Positions 10,601 through 18,895 of a DNA stretch of 64,000 bases are shown here, one piece after another (the first letter of the stretch is position 1; each line of letters begins with the position of its first letter). Source of the stretch: Thermoplasmata archaeon (GTDB taxonomy: Archaea; Thermoplasmatota; Thermoplasmata; Thermoplasmatales; Thermoplasmataceae). A model generated the notes under the pieces. That model made no database searches. It saw nothing but the letters and a program-made list of their open reading frames with translations, and was not told the DNA's origin. Location of the stretch: contig JAJZZE010000024.1 of assembly GCA_021797735.1 (NCBI GenBank), positions 106,755-170,754 on the forward strand, read 5' to 3'. Position numbers and translations under genes: made by a program.

Positions 10601-11035
10601 ATGGCTAAAAAATCGGGTTCTAAACCGAACTTAATGTTTGAGGATACCTTTAATCCAAACAAACCTAAGGTAAGAACAATGAAAGAGGAAATAGAGAGAA
10701 CGGCTATAGGAAAACTGTTAAATGATTCGTGGATTAATGCGCAGAAAAACTTCGGCTATAGGGGTGCTACCGAAATGCTTAAAAAAATAGAGCATTTATA
10801 TGGCTGGGCTGCAACAACAAAGATGGTTAATGATAATATATTTAATAATATAACAGATAAATTTGTTTTAAACAATGAGATGAAACAGTGGTTTAAAAAA
10901 GAGAATCCCTGGGCATTATCAGAAATAACGTCAAGGTTAATTGAAGCATATAGGAGAAATATATGGAATGCCAGTGATGATATTAAAAATAAATTAGAAA
11001 ATGAGTATATGGAAATAGAGGGTGAAAATGAATGA
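7628..11035 (+). CDS. cobN: Cobaltochelatase large subunit CobN-like
   Basis: The 1135-residue catalytic subunit of a CobN/BchH-type ATP-dependent metal chelatase, which inserts cobalt (or magnesium) into a tetrapyrrole in the cytoplasm. Family hallmarks are visible: the histidine-rich metal-site segment HVGTHGTLEFTPGKG, followed by YSTNVPGEGIIAKRR, and further on YAVDPFKIPS and YGSGVSNAVESS. Length matches CobN. The stop overlaps the start of the ATPase subunit gene (ATGA at 11032-11035) and GAGGGTGA precedes that start, so the two subunits are translationally coupled. Cobalt rather than magnesium is inferred because archaea of this kind make B12 and not chlorophyll. Confidence 0.92.
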   Translation: MKFTVLIGWNGSVIKSFLKAGKETGNEIKIKYPRLDPIDDDFIDSMKNSDAVFIHHFSGENIYNNIMENIENILKNKKYVIAIDPILSKYSTVNKFIEEKVSDYYFYGGYENIKNMVLFVQSIFDKNEYKEPEELPFSGIYSYGNTNFDRKVGILFYRTAWVDNDTKIIDYIIDKLNENNISAIPVFTNGFGDKARNIKSAEECINEYFYYNNKRVDAIINLLSFSLIKKEDKSTLLNLNVPVFQGLTYYYKEYNEWIDSSGLDVVSTIMSAMLPEMDGTIEPVLIGLIKKVTEKNTVYRELVPVEEQVNYMVNRINTWINLKYKNNSDKRIAIILHSGSSFKDLEANIGTATGLDTLNSVTNIMKILRDNGYNINHVPENGEELIKTIMERKAIPEGKWTTIDEIINKNGYVYKMALNEYNQIFSELPEDSKKMIINKWGNINGERDYMVLNNNFYIAGMLFNNVFIGIQPKRITFSDNVNSIRTIHDSLTPVTHYWLSFYKYIQNIFKADAIIHVGTHGTLEFTPGKGLGLSPSDFPEISIGEVPNLYLYSTNVPGEGIIAKRRSYAVLLDYITPPTEYDEVPDDVKKLEDLIDDYEESEKAENVAREKMIIKEIKEITDKIGLTIDFDDYHKATHEIEHRLNLFKDSVISKGLYIYSNNIDDNDISDYVITATRFDDSLYKKYGKEKTREIINNHLKKNDDIPETEKDIIKKLKYSPENEKINLLKALNGEYIEASVSGSLSRGRYDVLPSGRNFYAVDPFKIPSYSAWQIGVILANKLIENEYKRDNKFPETIGFVLWSTDAYRSDGELISQILYTIGVEPVWQEGTKKIRDVRVIPLDILKRPRIDVVIESSGIVRDNLFNIIELIDMAIKKVAALNEDEDSNYIIKHYRKYNHLDRIFSSKPGSYGSGVSNAVESSKWKTENDLADVFIEWMGYSYGNNNFGKGARNELLSISKNIETIVHKREIDEIDINDDSCNYSYAGGFYLMAKKSGSKPNLMFEDTFNPNKPKVRTMKEEIERTAIGKLLNDSWINAQKNFGYRGATEMLKKIEHLYGWAATTKMVNDNIFNNITDKFVLNNEMKQWFKKENPWALSEITSRLIEAYRRNIWNASDDIKNKLENEYMEIEGENE

Positions 11036-12903
11036 AAACATATGAATTTCCTTTTTCCGCAATAGTTGATGACGATGATATGAAATTAGGCCTGATCATA
11101 AATGCAATAGATAGTAAAATTGGTGGCATTTTAATAACCGGGCCAAAGGGCATAGCAAAGTCCACAATGGTAAGATCATTATCTTCAATACTACCTGAAA
11201 TTAAGGCTGTTAAAAACTGTAGATTCCACTGCAACCCTTACGGTAACCTGTGTGATGAATGCCTTGAAAGGAAAAAAAATAACAGTTTAGAAATTGAAAA
11301 CATGAAAATAAAAATAATTAATTTGCCTAACAGTGCAACACTGGATAGGGTTGTCGGTTCACTGGATATAAAAAATGCGATAAGGGGCAGGGCAGTTTTA
11401 AGAGAGGGTTTATTAGGTGAGGGCAACAGGGGAATTCTATACATAGATGAGGTAAATTTACTGGATGATTCGATAGTGGATTCCATACTTGATTCTGCAG
11501 CTTCCGGAATAAACATAGTTGAACGCGAGGGAGTATCGTATATACACCCTGCAGGATTTATTTTAGTGGGTACAATGAATCCAGAAGAGGGTGAATTGAG
11601 ACCACAGTTACTGGATAGATTTGGCATATCCGTAGAGGGAAAATTACCTACCAGTACCGAAAAATTAATAGAAATATCACGGAGGGTCGAGGAATTTGAC
11701 TTAAACCCAGAAAAATTCATTGAGCAATATAATGACAGGGATAATGAAATAAGGGATAGGATAAAAAATGCAAGGGCTATATTAAATGAGGTAAAAATAG
11801 ATGATGAATATTTAAATTTTATAGCAAATATTATTATAGAAAATTCACTGAGCAATAGAACAATGATAAGCACAATAAAAGCTGCAAAGGCAATAGCAGC
11901 ATATAATAACAGGAAAAACGCAAATTCCGGAGATATAAAGAAGGCACTGGAATTCGCTTTAAACCACAGATTAAAGGAGAAGGGCAAGAGTAGCCCGGAT
12001 TATAATTTTAATAACGGTAATCAAAAAAATGATAGCGTGGATAATGAAAAAAATGGTGAAAATAAGGGTAAACGTGATAATATTGATAATGATCTGAATA
12101 ACGATACGGGTGTAAAGGGTAATCATCATAATACGGACAATCAGGATGATAAAAACCAGAATGATATGGGTAATAAAAAAAACGGTGAAAATAAAATAAA
12201 TAACATAGAACTGAGTGTAAACAATAAGATTAAAACAAAAAAATCCGGCAAATCCGGTATTTCTGATAGTTACAGGAATATGGGCATTAAAAATGGCAGG
12301 AATATTGATATAAGGTCTTCAGTACTAAATTCTGGAATGTCGGGGTATAAAAAAATAAATTATAATGCAATTGTGATGAAGAATATGTATTCTAAGGGGT
12401 CAATTCCGGTTATAATAGCCATAGATTCAAGTAAATCCATGAATTTTAACTCAAGAATAAACATTGCAAAGAATATATCAAATCTGTTATTAAAAAAGAT
12501 ATATTTGATAAGGAGCAGAGTTGCATTATTATCATTTTCCGGTTATAGCTCAAAAGTTGTTTTAAATTTTTCAAGGAATTTTACAGAACTGGAGAATGAG
12601 ATAGATAATATAAAAAGTTCGGGGAAAACACCACTGTATGACGCACTGTATAATATATATAAACTATCAGCATATGAGAAAATAAAAACAATAAGTATAC
12701 TGATAACTGACGGCAGGGGGAATATATTCAACAGTAACCCGTATAATGATTTAAAATATATATCGGAAAAAATAAAAAATGTATCAAATCTGTATATAGT
12801 AAATACTGAAACAAATGAATATTTGCCATCCTATAATAAATTAATAGCAGAATATTCTAACGGTAAATTAATAAATAACCTTTCTGATATAAAAATAGGT
12901 TAA
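11032..12903 (+). CDS. Fused ChlI-ChlD type chelatase ATPase subunit
   Basis: A 623-residue motor subunit for the CobN protein. The N-terminal AAA+ (ChlI-like) domain has Walker A GPKGIAKST (residues 37-45), a Cys cluster (CRFHCNPYGNLCDEC) and Walker B LYIDEVNLL. A low-complexity Asn/Lys/Asp-rich linker spans roughly residues 325-410. The C-terminal von Willebrand A (ChlD-like) domain has the MIDAS motif DSSKS. One polypeptide therefore replaces the separate I and D subunits of Mg-chelatase. The start codon overlaps the cobN stop. The polar linker is typical of such fusions, though here it is very repetitive in AAT/GAT codons. Confidence 0.9.
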   Translation: MKTYEFPFSAIVDDDDMKLGLIINAIDSKIGGILITGPKGIAKSTMVRSLSSILPEIKAVKNCRFHCNPYGNLCDECLERKKNNSLEIENMKIKIINLPNSATLDRVVGSLDIKNAIRGRAVLREGLLGEGNRGILYIDEVNLLDDSIVDSILDSAASGINIVEREGVSYIHPAGFILVGTMNPEEGELRPQLLDRFGISVEGKLPTSTEKLIEISRRVEEFDLNPEKFIEQYNDRDNEIRDRIKNARAILNEVKIDDEYLNFIANIIIENSLSNRTMISTIKAAKAIAAYNNRKNANSGDIKKALEFALNHRLKEKGKSSPDYNFNNGNQKNDSVDNEKNGENKGKRDNIDNDLNNDTGVKGNHHNTDNQDDKNQNDMGNKKNGENKINNIELSVNNKIKTKKSGKSGISDSYRNMGIKNGRNIDIRSSVLNSGMSGYKKINYNAIVMKNMYSKGSIPVIIAIDSSKSMNFNSRINIAKNISNLLLKKIYLIRSRVALLSFSGYSSKVVLNFSRNFTELENEIDNIKSSGKTPLYDALYNIYKLSAYEKIKTISILITDGRGNIFNSNPYNDLKYISEKIKNVSNLYIVNTETNEYLPSYNKLIAEYSNGKLINNLSDIKIG

Positions 12904-12958
12904 ACTCATAAATATTTATTTTAGAAATAAATATTAATAATACCCATATACAGTAAAC

Positions 12959-13993
12959 ATGACGGATGAAATACCGGAAAAAAGAGATAAGCACCCCTAT
13001 CTTATGTATGATATGTTAAAGGAAACATCGGAATCCCTTGATGTAACAGGAAGTGTAATGGAGAACCTTGATTATTCATTTTTACAGCCTACATTAATTT
13101 TTACGGGAAATGGAACAGCTTATCATGCAGCACAGATAGGCGCCGGTTTTCTAAAAAAAACTGGGCTTGATTATAAATTTATTCAATCCTATGAATTATT
13201 GAATTATGAACTGCCATCGCACGGGGTATTAATAGGCATATCAAATAGTGGAAAAACAAAATCTACAGTGGATTCAATGATGCATCTAAAAAAATATGCA
13301 TACATTGTAGGAATAACGCATTATAAAAATACACCCATGGATAAAATATCGGACAAAAGTATAATAATAAACTCTGAGGATAAATCTCTATGCAATACAA
13401 AATCATTCTTTGATAATGTAATAGCTTCAATGTATATTGCTAAAAATTATTCGCATTTAGATATAGACATTAATAAAATAATAGGTATAATAAAGGATTT
13501 AATAAAAACAATGGATGATAAAATGCATAAAATTGCAAGAGAATTATCATATGTAAATGAAATATTTGTTCTCGGTGCTGGACCGGAATTACCGGTTGCA
13601 AGAGAGGTTGCGCAGAAAATAAAGGAAGCTGCACATATCCATGCAGAGGGCATAGAACTGGAAGAGTTCAATCACGGGTGTACATCAATAATAGATGATA
13701 AATCATTATTAATAATATTAAATAATAAAACGGTAGACCTGAGGCACAGGGATATAGTAAATGCATGTAAAATAATCGGAACAAAAACATTAACAGTAAA
13801 TGGCAACGGTGATTTTAACGTTAGTTTACCGGAACTTGATGAATATTTAGATCCTGTAATAAATACTGTGCCATTGTATTATCTTGCATATTATCTTGCG
13901 GTAGAGAAAAACGTTAATCCAGATCTATTGAGATTTGATGAGAAACCATATATGGATTTTGATAATATTATATTTCCACCGGGTGCACATTAA
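12959..13993 (+). CDS. Double SIS-domain sugar-phosphate protein
   Basis: 344 residues with two sugar isomerase (SIS) domains, resembling the isomerase half of GlmS without the glutaminase domain. Motifs: FTGNGTAYHAA and GISNSGKTKST (first SIS, phosphosugar binding), then LGAGPELPVAREVAQKIKEA and EGIELEEFNHGC (second SIS). It probably isomerises or deaminates an amino-sugar phosphate such as glucosamine-6-phosphate; the exact reaction is not determined by sequence. It has its own TATA-like sequence about 27 nt upstream and ends convergently to the his operon. An AT-rich spacer with a run of six T (near 14020) follows, a likely termination region. Confidence 0.8.
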   Translation: MTDEIPEKRDKHPYLMYDMLKETSESLDVTGSVMENLDYSFLQPTLIFTGNGTAYHAAQIGAGFLKKTGLDYKFIQSYELLNYELPSHGVLIGISNSGKTKSTVDSMMHLKKYAYIVGITHYKNTPMDKISDKSIIINSEDKSLCNTKSFFDNVIASMYIAKNYSHLDIDINKIIGIIKDLIKTMDDKMHKIARELSYVNEIFVLGAGPELPVAREVAQKIKEAAHIHAEGIELEEFNHGCTSIIDDKSLLIILNNKTVDLRHRDIVNACKIIGTKTLTVNGNGDFNVSLPELDEYLDPVINTVPLYYLAYYLAVEKNVNPDLLRFDEKPYMDFDNIIFPPGAH

Positions 13994-14061
13994 AATATTT
14001 AAATGTCTATAAATATATAAATTTTTTAAGGATTTGTTTCCCTTCTGCTAAAATTAATAAA

Positions 14062-14676
14062 TTATTTTTTTCTTTTGTTTAATTCATTCATTATATCAGA
14101 TATCCTTATATTATTGTATGATAAATAGACAAGTAGATGGTATAATAAATCGGATGTTTCGTAGATTATTCTATCATTAGTTTTTGCTAAAATTGTTTCA
14201 ACAGCCTCTTCACCAACTTTTTTCCTTATGTTTTCTTCTCCTGAGTTAAATAAATATGTTGTGTATGAATTTTCTCTCGGTATCTCCTTTGTTTTATAAA
14301 TTAGATTTTCAAGATTTAATAAAACCTCCAGGGAGTAATCTATATAATTTTTATTTGCTTTTTCATCCAGATTTCTAAAGCAACTTCTATTACCCAGATG
14401 GCATGCACTACCTTTCTGATCGACCTTAATTAACAGTGTATCACTATCGCAGTCAATCATTATATCCTTTATGGTCTGTGTATTTCCGCTTACCTCGCCC
14501 TTCATTCTTATTCTTTTTTTAGATCTTGAATAATAATGGACATACCCAGTTTCAATGCTTCTGTTAAAGGCTTCGCTGTTCATATATCCCAGGGTTAAAA
14601 CTTCATTATTCTCGTAATCCTGTACTACCACGGGAATTAAACCATTTTCATCAAATTTTAAATTATAGCCTGACAT
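14062..14676 (-). CDS. hisIE: HisIE: PR-AMP cyclohydrolase / PR-ATP pyrophosphatase
   Basis: A bifunctional enzyme for steps 2 and 3 of histidine synthesis. The N-terminal HisI domain shows GYMNSEAF, HYYSRSKK, the metal-binding DCDSDTLLIKVDQKGSACHLG and SCF. The C-terminal HisE domain shows KKVGEEAVETILA and YETSDLLYHLLVYL. At 204 residues it is the usual size for the fusion. It is the last gene of the his operon and overlaps hisF by 14 nt. Confidence 0.94.
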   Translation of the reverse strand: MSGYNLKFDENGLIPVVVQDYENNEVLTLGYMNSEAFNRSIETGYVHYYSRSKKRIRMKGEVSGNTQTIKDIMIDCDSDTLLIKVDQKGSACHLGNRSCFRNLDEKANKNYIDYSLEVLLNLENLIYKTKEIPRENSYTTYLFNSGEENIRKKVGEEAVETILAKTNDRIIYETSDLLYHLLVYLSYNNIRISDIMNELNKRKK

Positions 14677-15415
14677 TTATATCATTCTCCTTCAGATAGT
14701 TTTTAATTTCCATTATACCATATTTTTTATAATGGAATATTGATGCTGCCAGTGCCCCATCAGCACCTGATCTAAAAACGTTTAAAAAATCCTCAGGTTT
14801 TCCGGCACCGCCGGAGGCTATTACCGGTATATTTACCTTATCTGATAATAATTTTATTAGATTGTTATCGTAACCATCCATTGTGCCATCATAGTTTATT
14901 GATGTTGCCAGTATTTCCCCGGCACCATAATCTTCCACTGTTTTCGCCCACTCAATTACATTTTTATGTGTATTTACTTTTCCACCGTGTGAGTACACAT
15001 AATAATTATTATTTTCATATTTTGCATCTATTGCTATTACTGTATTTGCAGATCCAAGTACATCCGATAGTTTTATAATTATTTCAGGATTTTCTATTCC
15101 ATATGTATTGATAAATATTTTATCTGCACCGTTTTTTATTATATCCAGTGCAGCTTCTATTGAAGTGATGCCACCTCCAGCCGTAAATGGTATATAAATC
15201 TCGGATGCCACCTTTCTGGCAAGTTCCTTCAGTATATTCCTTTTTTCATTTGTTGCAGTAATATCTAAAAATACAATTTCATCTATACCTTCCTTTTCGT
15301 ATCTCTTTGCAAGCTCAATGGGGTTATCAACGGTTCTTATATTTTCAAAATTTATACCCTTAACAACCGAGTCATTTATTACATCAAGAGCAGCAATTAT
15401 TCTTTTTGCAAGCAT
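14663..15415 (-). CDS. hisF: Imidazole glycerol phosphate synthase cyclase subunit
   Basis: A (beta/alpha)8 barrel that combines PRFAR with ammonia from HisH to give IGP and AICAR. It begins MLAKRIIAALDV with the catalytic Asp, has TAGGGITS for phosphate binding, the second catalytic Asp region SINYDGTMDGYD, and IASGGAGKPEDF. 250 residues is standard. A strong Shine-Dalgarno GGAGG lies about 8 nt before the ATG, inside the end of hisA, so it is translated from the polycistronic message. Confidence 0.95.
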   Translation of the reverse strand: MLAKRIIAALDVINDSVVKGINFENIRTVDNPIELAKRYEKEGIDEIVFLDITATNEKRNILKELARKVASEIYIPFTAGGGITSIEAALDIIKNGADKIFINTYGIENPEIIIKLSDVLGSANTVIAIDAKYENNNYYVYSHGGKVNTHKNVIEWAKTVEDYGAGEILATSINYDGTMDGYDNNLIKLLSDKVNIPVIASGGAGKPEDFLNVFRSGADGALAASIFHYKKYGIMEIKNYLKENDINVRL

Positions 15416-16083
15416 TTTAATTCCTCCATTTTTATACCGTTTTCATATAATGCCTTACCGATTATAACACCGGAAAATCCAGAATTTTCTATGTTTATAA
15501 TATCATTTACAGTATTTACACCACCGGCATACATAAAATATTCACTGTTCCAGAACTTCTGTATATCTTCTATTTTTTTAGTTCCATCATTCTTTATTGA
15601 TGTGTAGATAAACCTGTTAATTTTTTTATTTAAACTGTTATAAAAGTCGCCGTAATTTACATATGCGTTGGTTTTCCATCCATTAGTCCTTATGCTGTTA
15701 TTAAATACATCAATGCTTACAGTTATATTACTGTAAATAGAAGATTTTTCAATTATTTCATCGTTTAATGCGGATGTTCCAAGTATAATGCTATCTGCAC
15801 CGATTTTATAGCCATAATTTATATCATTTAATGTTCTGAAGCCACCACCAACCTGTACAAAAGCATTTACATTACTTATTATTTCCTGTATAATTCCTAT
15901 ATTTTTTTTATTGCCTGTCAGTGCACCGTTTAAATCTATTATGTGTAATCTTTTTATTTTTTCAGTAAATTTCATAGCATACTCTACAGGGTCACCGTAA
16001 ACATTTTTATTGTTTATGTCTCCATTCGTTAGGGAAACCGCCTTCCCATTATAAATGTCTATTGCAGGATATATATCTATCAT
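15397..16083 (-). CDS. hisA: HisA ProFAR isomerase
   Basis: A (beta/alpha)8 barrel isomerase for step 4. It begins MIDIYPAIDIYNGKAVSL, has LHIIDLNGALTGN, QVGGGFRTL, and a C-terminal YAGGVNTVNDI. The length of 228 residues is slightly short but complete. The start overlaps the hisH stop by 4 nt and the end overlaps the hisF start, as throughout this operon. Confidence 0.93.
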   Translation of the reverse strand: MIDIYPAIDIYNGKAVSLTNGDINNKNVYGDPVEYAMKFTEKIKRLHIIDLNGALTGNKKNIGIIQEIISNVNAFVQVGGGFRTLNDINYGYKIGADSIILGTSALNDEIIEKSSIYSNITVSIDVFNNSIRTNGWKTNAYVNYGDFYNSLNKKINRFIYTSIKNDGTKKIEDIQKFWNSEYFMYAGGVNTVNDIINIENSGFSGVIIGKALYENGIKMEELKCLQKE

Positions 16084-16649
16084 AGCAGATCCCTGAAGTT
16101 TTTCAGTAATTTTATCCCGTTTTCTCCTGATTTCTCAGGATGAAATTGAACCGCATACACACTGGATCTATTTACCGCAGATGAAAAATTTATATTATAT
16201 TCTGTTTCAGCCACTGTATTATCATCTATTTCACGGTAATACGAATGCATGAAATAGAAATATGAATTATCTTTTATACCGTTGAATAAAGGTGAATCTC
16301 TCTTTATGGCTACAGTATTCCATCCCATATGGGGTGTTTTTATTCCACTAAATCTTTTTATTCTGCCATTAAAAATGCTTAATCCCCCTGTATTCCCCTC
16401 ATCACTTTTTTCATACAATACTTCCAGGCCAAGGCATATACCGAGATATGGTGTTCCATCATTTATTTTTTTTAATAGTATATTTTTAACCGGCTTTATT
16501 ATATTATTTACATAATCAAGAGAACCTACTCCGGGAAAAACAATTTTGTCTGATTTCTCTATTGTTTCAGGATCCAGAGTAATCGTACCATTTAATATTT
16601 TATTTATATTTGCTACATTGCCCGTCTTTATATCTATTATTGATATCAT
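16080..16649 (-). CDS. hisH: HisH glutamine amidotransferase subunit
   Basis: A class I glutaminase that supplies ammonia to HisF. The oxyanion region PGVGSLDYV, the nucleophile elbow YLGICLGLEVLYE (catalytic Cys) and the His-Glu pair in AVQFHPEKSGENG are all present. 189 residues, complete. The start overlaps hisB by 4 nt. Confidence 0.94.
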   Translation of the reverse strand: MISIIDIKTGNVANINKILNGTITLDPETIEKSDKIVFPGVGSLDYVNNIIKPVKNILLKKINDGTPYLGICLGLEVLYEKSDEGNTGGLSIFNGRIKRFSGIKTPHMGWNTVAIKRDSPLFNGIKDNSYFYFMHSYYREIDDNTVAETEYNINFSSAVNRSSVYAVQFHPEKSGENGIKLLKNFRDLL

Positions 16650-17170
16650 AATACCCCCTTTGTACTCTCTATCCTGCCAGATTCCTCTAAGGCAATTTTT
16701 AGGGCATTGCCCAGATTTTTGAATACATCTTCCGTTATGTGGTGTGGATCACTGCCATTTAATTTTATAACATGCAGTGTCATGGATAAGGTTCTTGCCA
16801 GTGCCCACAAAAATTCATATAACAGATTTAATTCAAAACCTTCAGCGTTGCTGTAATCAACCTTAAAATTAATGTATGGCCTTGATATATCAAGGGATAA
16901 CAGTATTAATGAATCGTCCATCGGCATCATGGATGACCCGAATCTTTTTATGTTTTTTATATTGCTTTTTATTTCCATGCCAGCTGTTATGCCTAAATCC
17001 TCCCATAAATGATGCCTTAAATCGTATTCGGCTTTAATATAAACATTTTTATTCATATAGAAAAATAATGTCTTCATCATATGATCTAAAATTTTATCAC
17101 CCGTATTTATGTAATTTTTATCATTATTTAGTATAACCTCTATTTTTGTTTCGTCTGTATTCCTTATCAT
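16646..17170 (-). CDS. hisB: Imidazoleglycerol-phosphate dehydratase
   Basis: Mn-dependent dehydratase of step 6. The repeated histidine motifs of the family are visible: DHMMKTLFFYMN, DLRHHLWEDLGITAG and LHVIKLNGSDPHHITEDVFKNLG (shown in part). At 174 residues it is the dehydratase alone, without a histidinol-phosphatase domain, as in archaea. No hisN-type phosphatase gene is in the window. It overlaps hisD and hisH by 4 nt each. Confidence 0.94.
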   Translation of the reverse strand: MIRNTDETKIEVILNNDKNYINTGDKILDHMMKTLFFYMNKNVYIKAEYDLRHHLWEDLGITAGMEIKSNIKNIKRFGSSMMPMDDSLILLSLDISRPYINFKVDYSNAEGFELNLLYEFLWALARTLSMTLHVIKLNGSDPHHITEDVFKNLGNALKIALEESGRIESTKGVL

Positions 17171-18306
17171 TTCCTTACCTCCATAGATTTTTTATGTAAA
17201 TTCATATTTTCTATTTCCGCCAGTCTCATACCGAGGTATGAATCTGAGGTAAAATCGGATTTTGATGTGTATGCAAATGATGTTTTCTTCATAAAATCAT
17301 CCACGGTTAAAACCGATGAAAATCTGGATGTTCCACCCGTAGGCAGTAAATGGTTAACTCCTAAGAAATAATCTCCTGCAGGTACCGGTGTATAATCGCC
17401 CATATAAACCGCACCGGCATTTTTTATTCTGTTTAATAAATTTAATGGATCCTTACACTGAATTTCTAAATGTTCAGGAGCCAGCACATTAACCTTATTT
17501 ATTAGGGTATCCATATCATCAAATACGTAGATTTCTACTCTCTTATTCTCTATTTTATTTTCTATATTTTTATCCGTGGTTAACAGCCATGCCCTTGAGG
17601 TTTCTCCATGTTCCAGCTGTGAGTTTAAATCTGAGATTATATAATCATTATTTGATGTTTCATCAGAAATTACACATATTTCAGATGGACCATATAAACC
17701 ATCTATGCCGGTAATGCCATAAACCTGCCTTTTTGCCTCATTCACATATATATTTCCGGGACCGAAGATTTTGTCAACACTTTTCATTGAAATACCGTAT
17801 GACATTGCTGCTATTGCCTGTATCCCACCTAATTTATATACCTCTTTTATTCCTAAAAACCTGGCTATATACAAAACATATGGATTGATTTTGCCGTTAT
17901 TATCAGGTGCAACGGTTATTATTATATCGTTTACACCGGCTATTTTTGCTGGGGCACCTATCATCATTACCGTTGACGGCAATGGTTTTTTCCCGGGTAT
18001 ATACATTCCTATTCTTTCTATCGGCTTATATATTATTCCATAGATTGAACCGTTGTAAAACCTGAACTTACCCTCATTTTTCTGTATCAAATGGTTATTA
18101 TATATTCTCTCATATGTTCTTTTTATAATATTTTTATCGTTTTCATTTATTAATTCTTCTGCTTCCCTGAATTCGTTTTCTGTTACGGCAAACTCCCCGG
18201 CATAATTATCGAATTTTTTTGAATATTCTTTCAGTGCCACCTCCTTTCTTTCTCCTATATCATCTAATATATTCCTTACATAACCTTCAGTATTCATATA
18301 AAACAC
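17167..18306 (-). CDS. hisD: Histidinol dehydrogenase
   Basis: Catalyses the last two steps, histidinol to histidine with NAD. Characteristic segments: ERIGMYIPGKKPLPSTV, FGPGNIYVNEAKRQVYG, DGLYGPSEICVISD, SQLEHGETSRAWL (Zn ligands Gln and His) and the downstream DYTPVPAGDYFLGVNHLLPT. The 379 residues are shorter than the usual ~430, mainly at the N-terminus, but catalytic segments are intact. The start lies inside the hisG 3' end (20-nt overlap). Confidence 0.94.
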   Translation of the reverse strand: MFYMNTEGYVRNILDDIGERKEVALKEYSKKFDNYAGEFAVTENEFREAEELINENDKNIIKRTYERIYNNHLIQKNEGKFRFYNGSIYGIIYKPIERIGMYIPGKKPLPSTVMMIGAPAKIAGVNDIIITVAPDNNGKINPYVLYIARFLGIKEVYKLGGIQAIAAMSYGISMKSVDKIFGPGNIYVNEAKRQVYGITGIDGLYGPSEICVISDETSNNDYIISDLNSQLEHGETSRAWLLTTDKNIENKIENKRVEIYVFDDMDTLINKVNVLAPEHLEIQCKDPLNLLNRIKNAGAVYMGDYTPVPAGDYFLGVNHLLPTGGTSRFSSVLTVDDFMKKTSFAYTSKSDFTSDSYLGMRLAEIENMNLHKKSMEVRK

Positions 18307-18895
18307 CCTTTACACTGTCAATAAAATTATTTATTTCATCATATTTTGTTTTCATGGATACCCTGTTTACTATTAAAACGGCGGAAATATCCATTATTTT
18401 TTTAATTTCAACTAAATTATTTTTCCTTAAGGTCTCTCCGGTTTCAACAACATCAACTATTGCATCAGCAATGCCTGTGAGCGGCGCAATTTCCAGTGAA
18501 CCATTCAGTTTTATTATATTCACATTTATTCCAAGATTTTTGAAGTAATTGTATGTTATTTCAGGATGCCTTGTTGCTATTTTTAAATCGTATAAATCCC
18601 TGATCTTATATTTTTTATCTGATATAAGGCTTAACCTGCATTTGCCAAAATCGAGTTCTAATGGGGAAAAAACATAATTTTTATTTTCAATTAAAACATC
18701 TGACCCACAGATGCCTATATCTGCATTATATTCAACATATGTGGGTATATCCATCGGTTTTGGAAATATTATTTCATTTTCACTGGAATAAAAAAATAGT
18801 TTCCTGTCGTCTTTTATATCTATCCTTATTCCTGATTTATTCAATAGAGATATTGAATCTTTCATTAATCTACCACGCGGTACTGCAAATTTCAT
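18287..18895 (-). CDS. hisG: ATP phosphoribosyltransferase, short form HisG
   Basis: First enzyme of histidine synthesis (ATP + PRPP). It begins MKFAVPRGRLMKDSISLL and has DIGICGSDVLIE and the PRPP-binding ADAIVDVVETGETLRKN. At 202 residues it is the short form, which lacks the C-terminal regulatory ACT-like domain and normally needs HisZ. The adjacent upstream gene is HisZ-like, which fits. The start overlaps hisZ by 4 nt. Confidence 0.94.
   Translation of the reverse strand: MKFAVPRGRLMKDSISLLNKSGIRIDIKDDRKLFFYSSENEIIFPKPMDIPTYVEYNADIGICGSDVLIENKNYVFSPLELDFGKCRLSLISDKKYKIRDLYDLKIATRHPEITYNYFKNLGINVNIIKLNGSLEIAPLTGIADAIVDVVETGETLRKNNLVEIKKIMDISAVLIVNRVSMKTKYDEINNFIDSVKGVLYEY

Noticed and set aside
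11238..11987. 249-codon minus-strand frame within the chelatase ATPase gene
   Set aside because: Long only because of codon bias; hydrophobic and Ser/Phe-rich as expected of an antisense frame, while the plus frame carries Walker and MIDAS motifs.
12000..12240. Repetitive Asn/Lys/Asp codons as a separate tandem-repeat locus
   Set aside because: It lies in frame as the linker between the AAA+ and von Willebrand A domains and has no regular unit.
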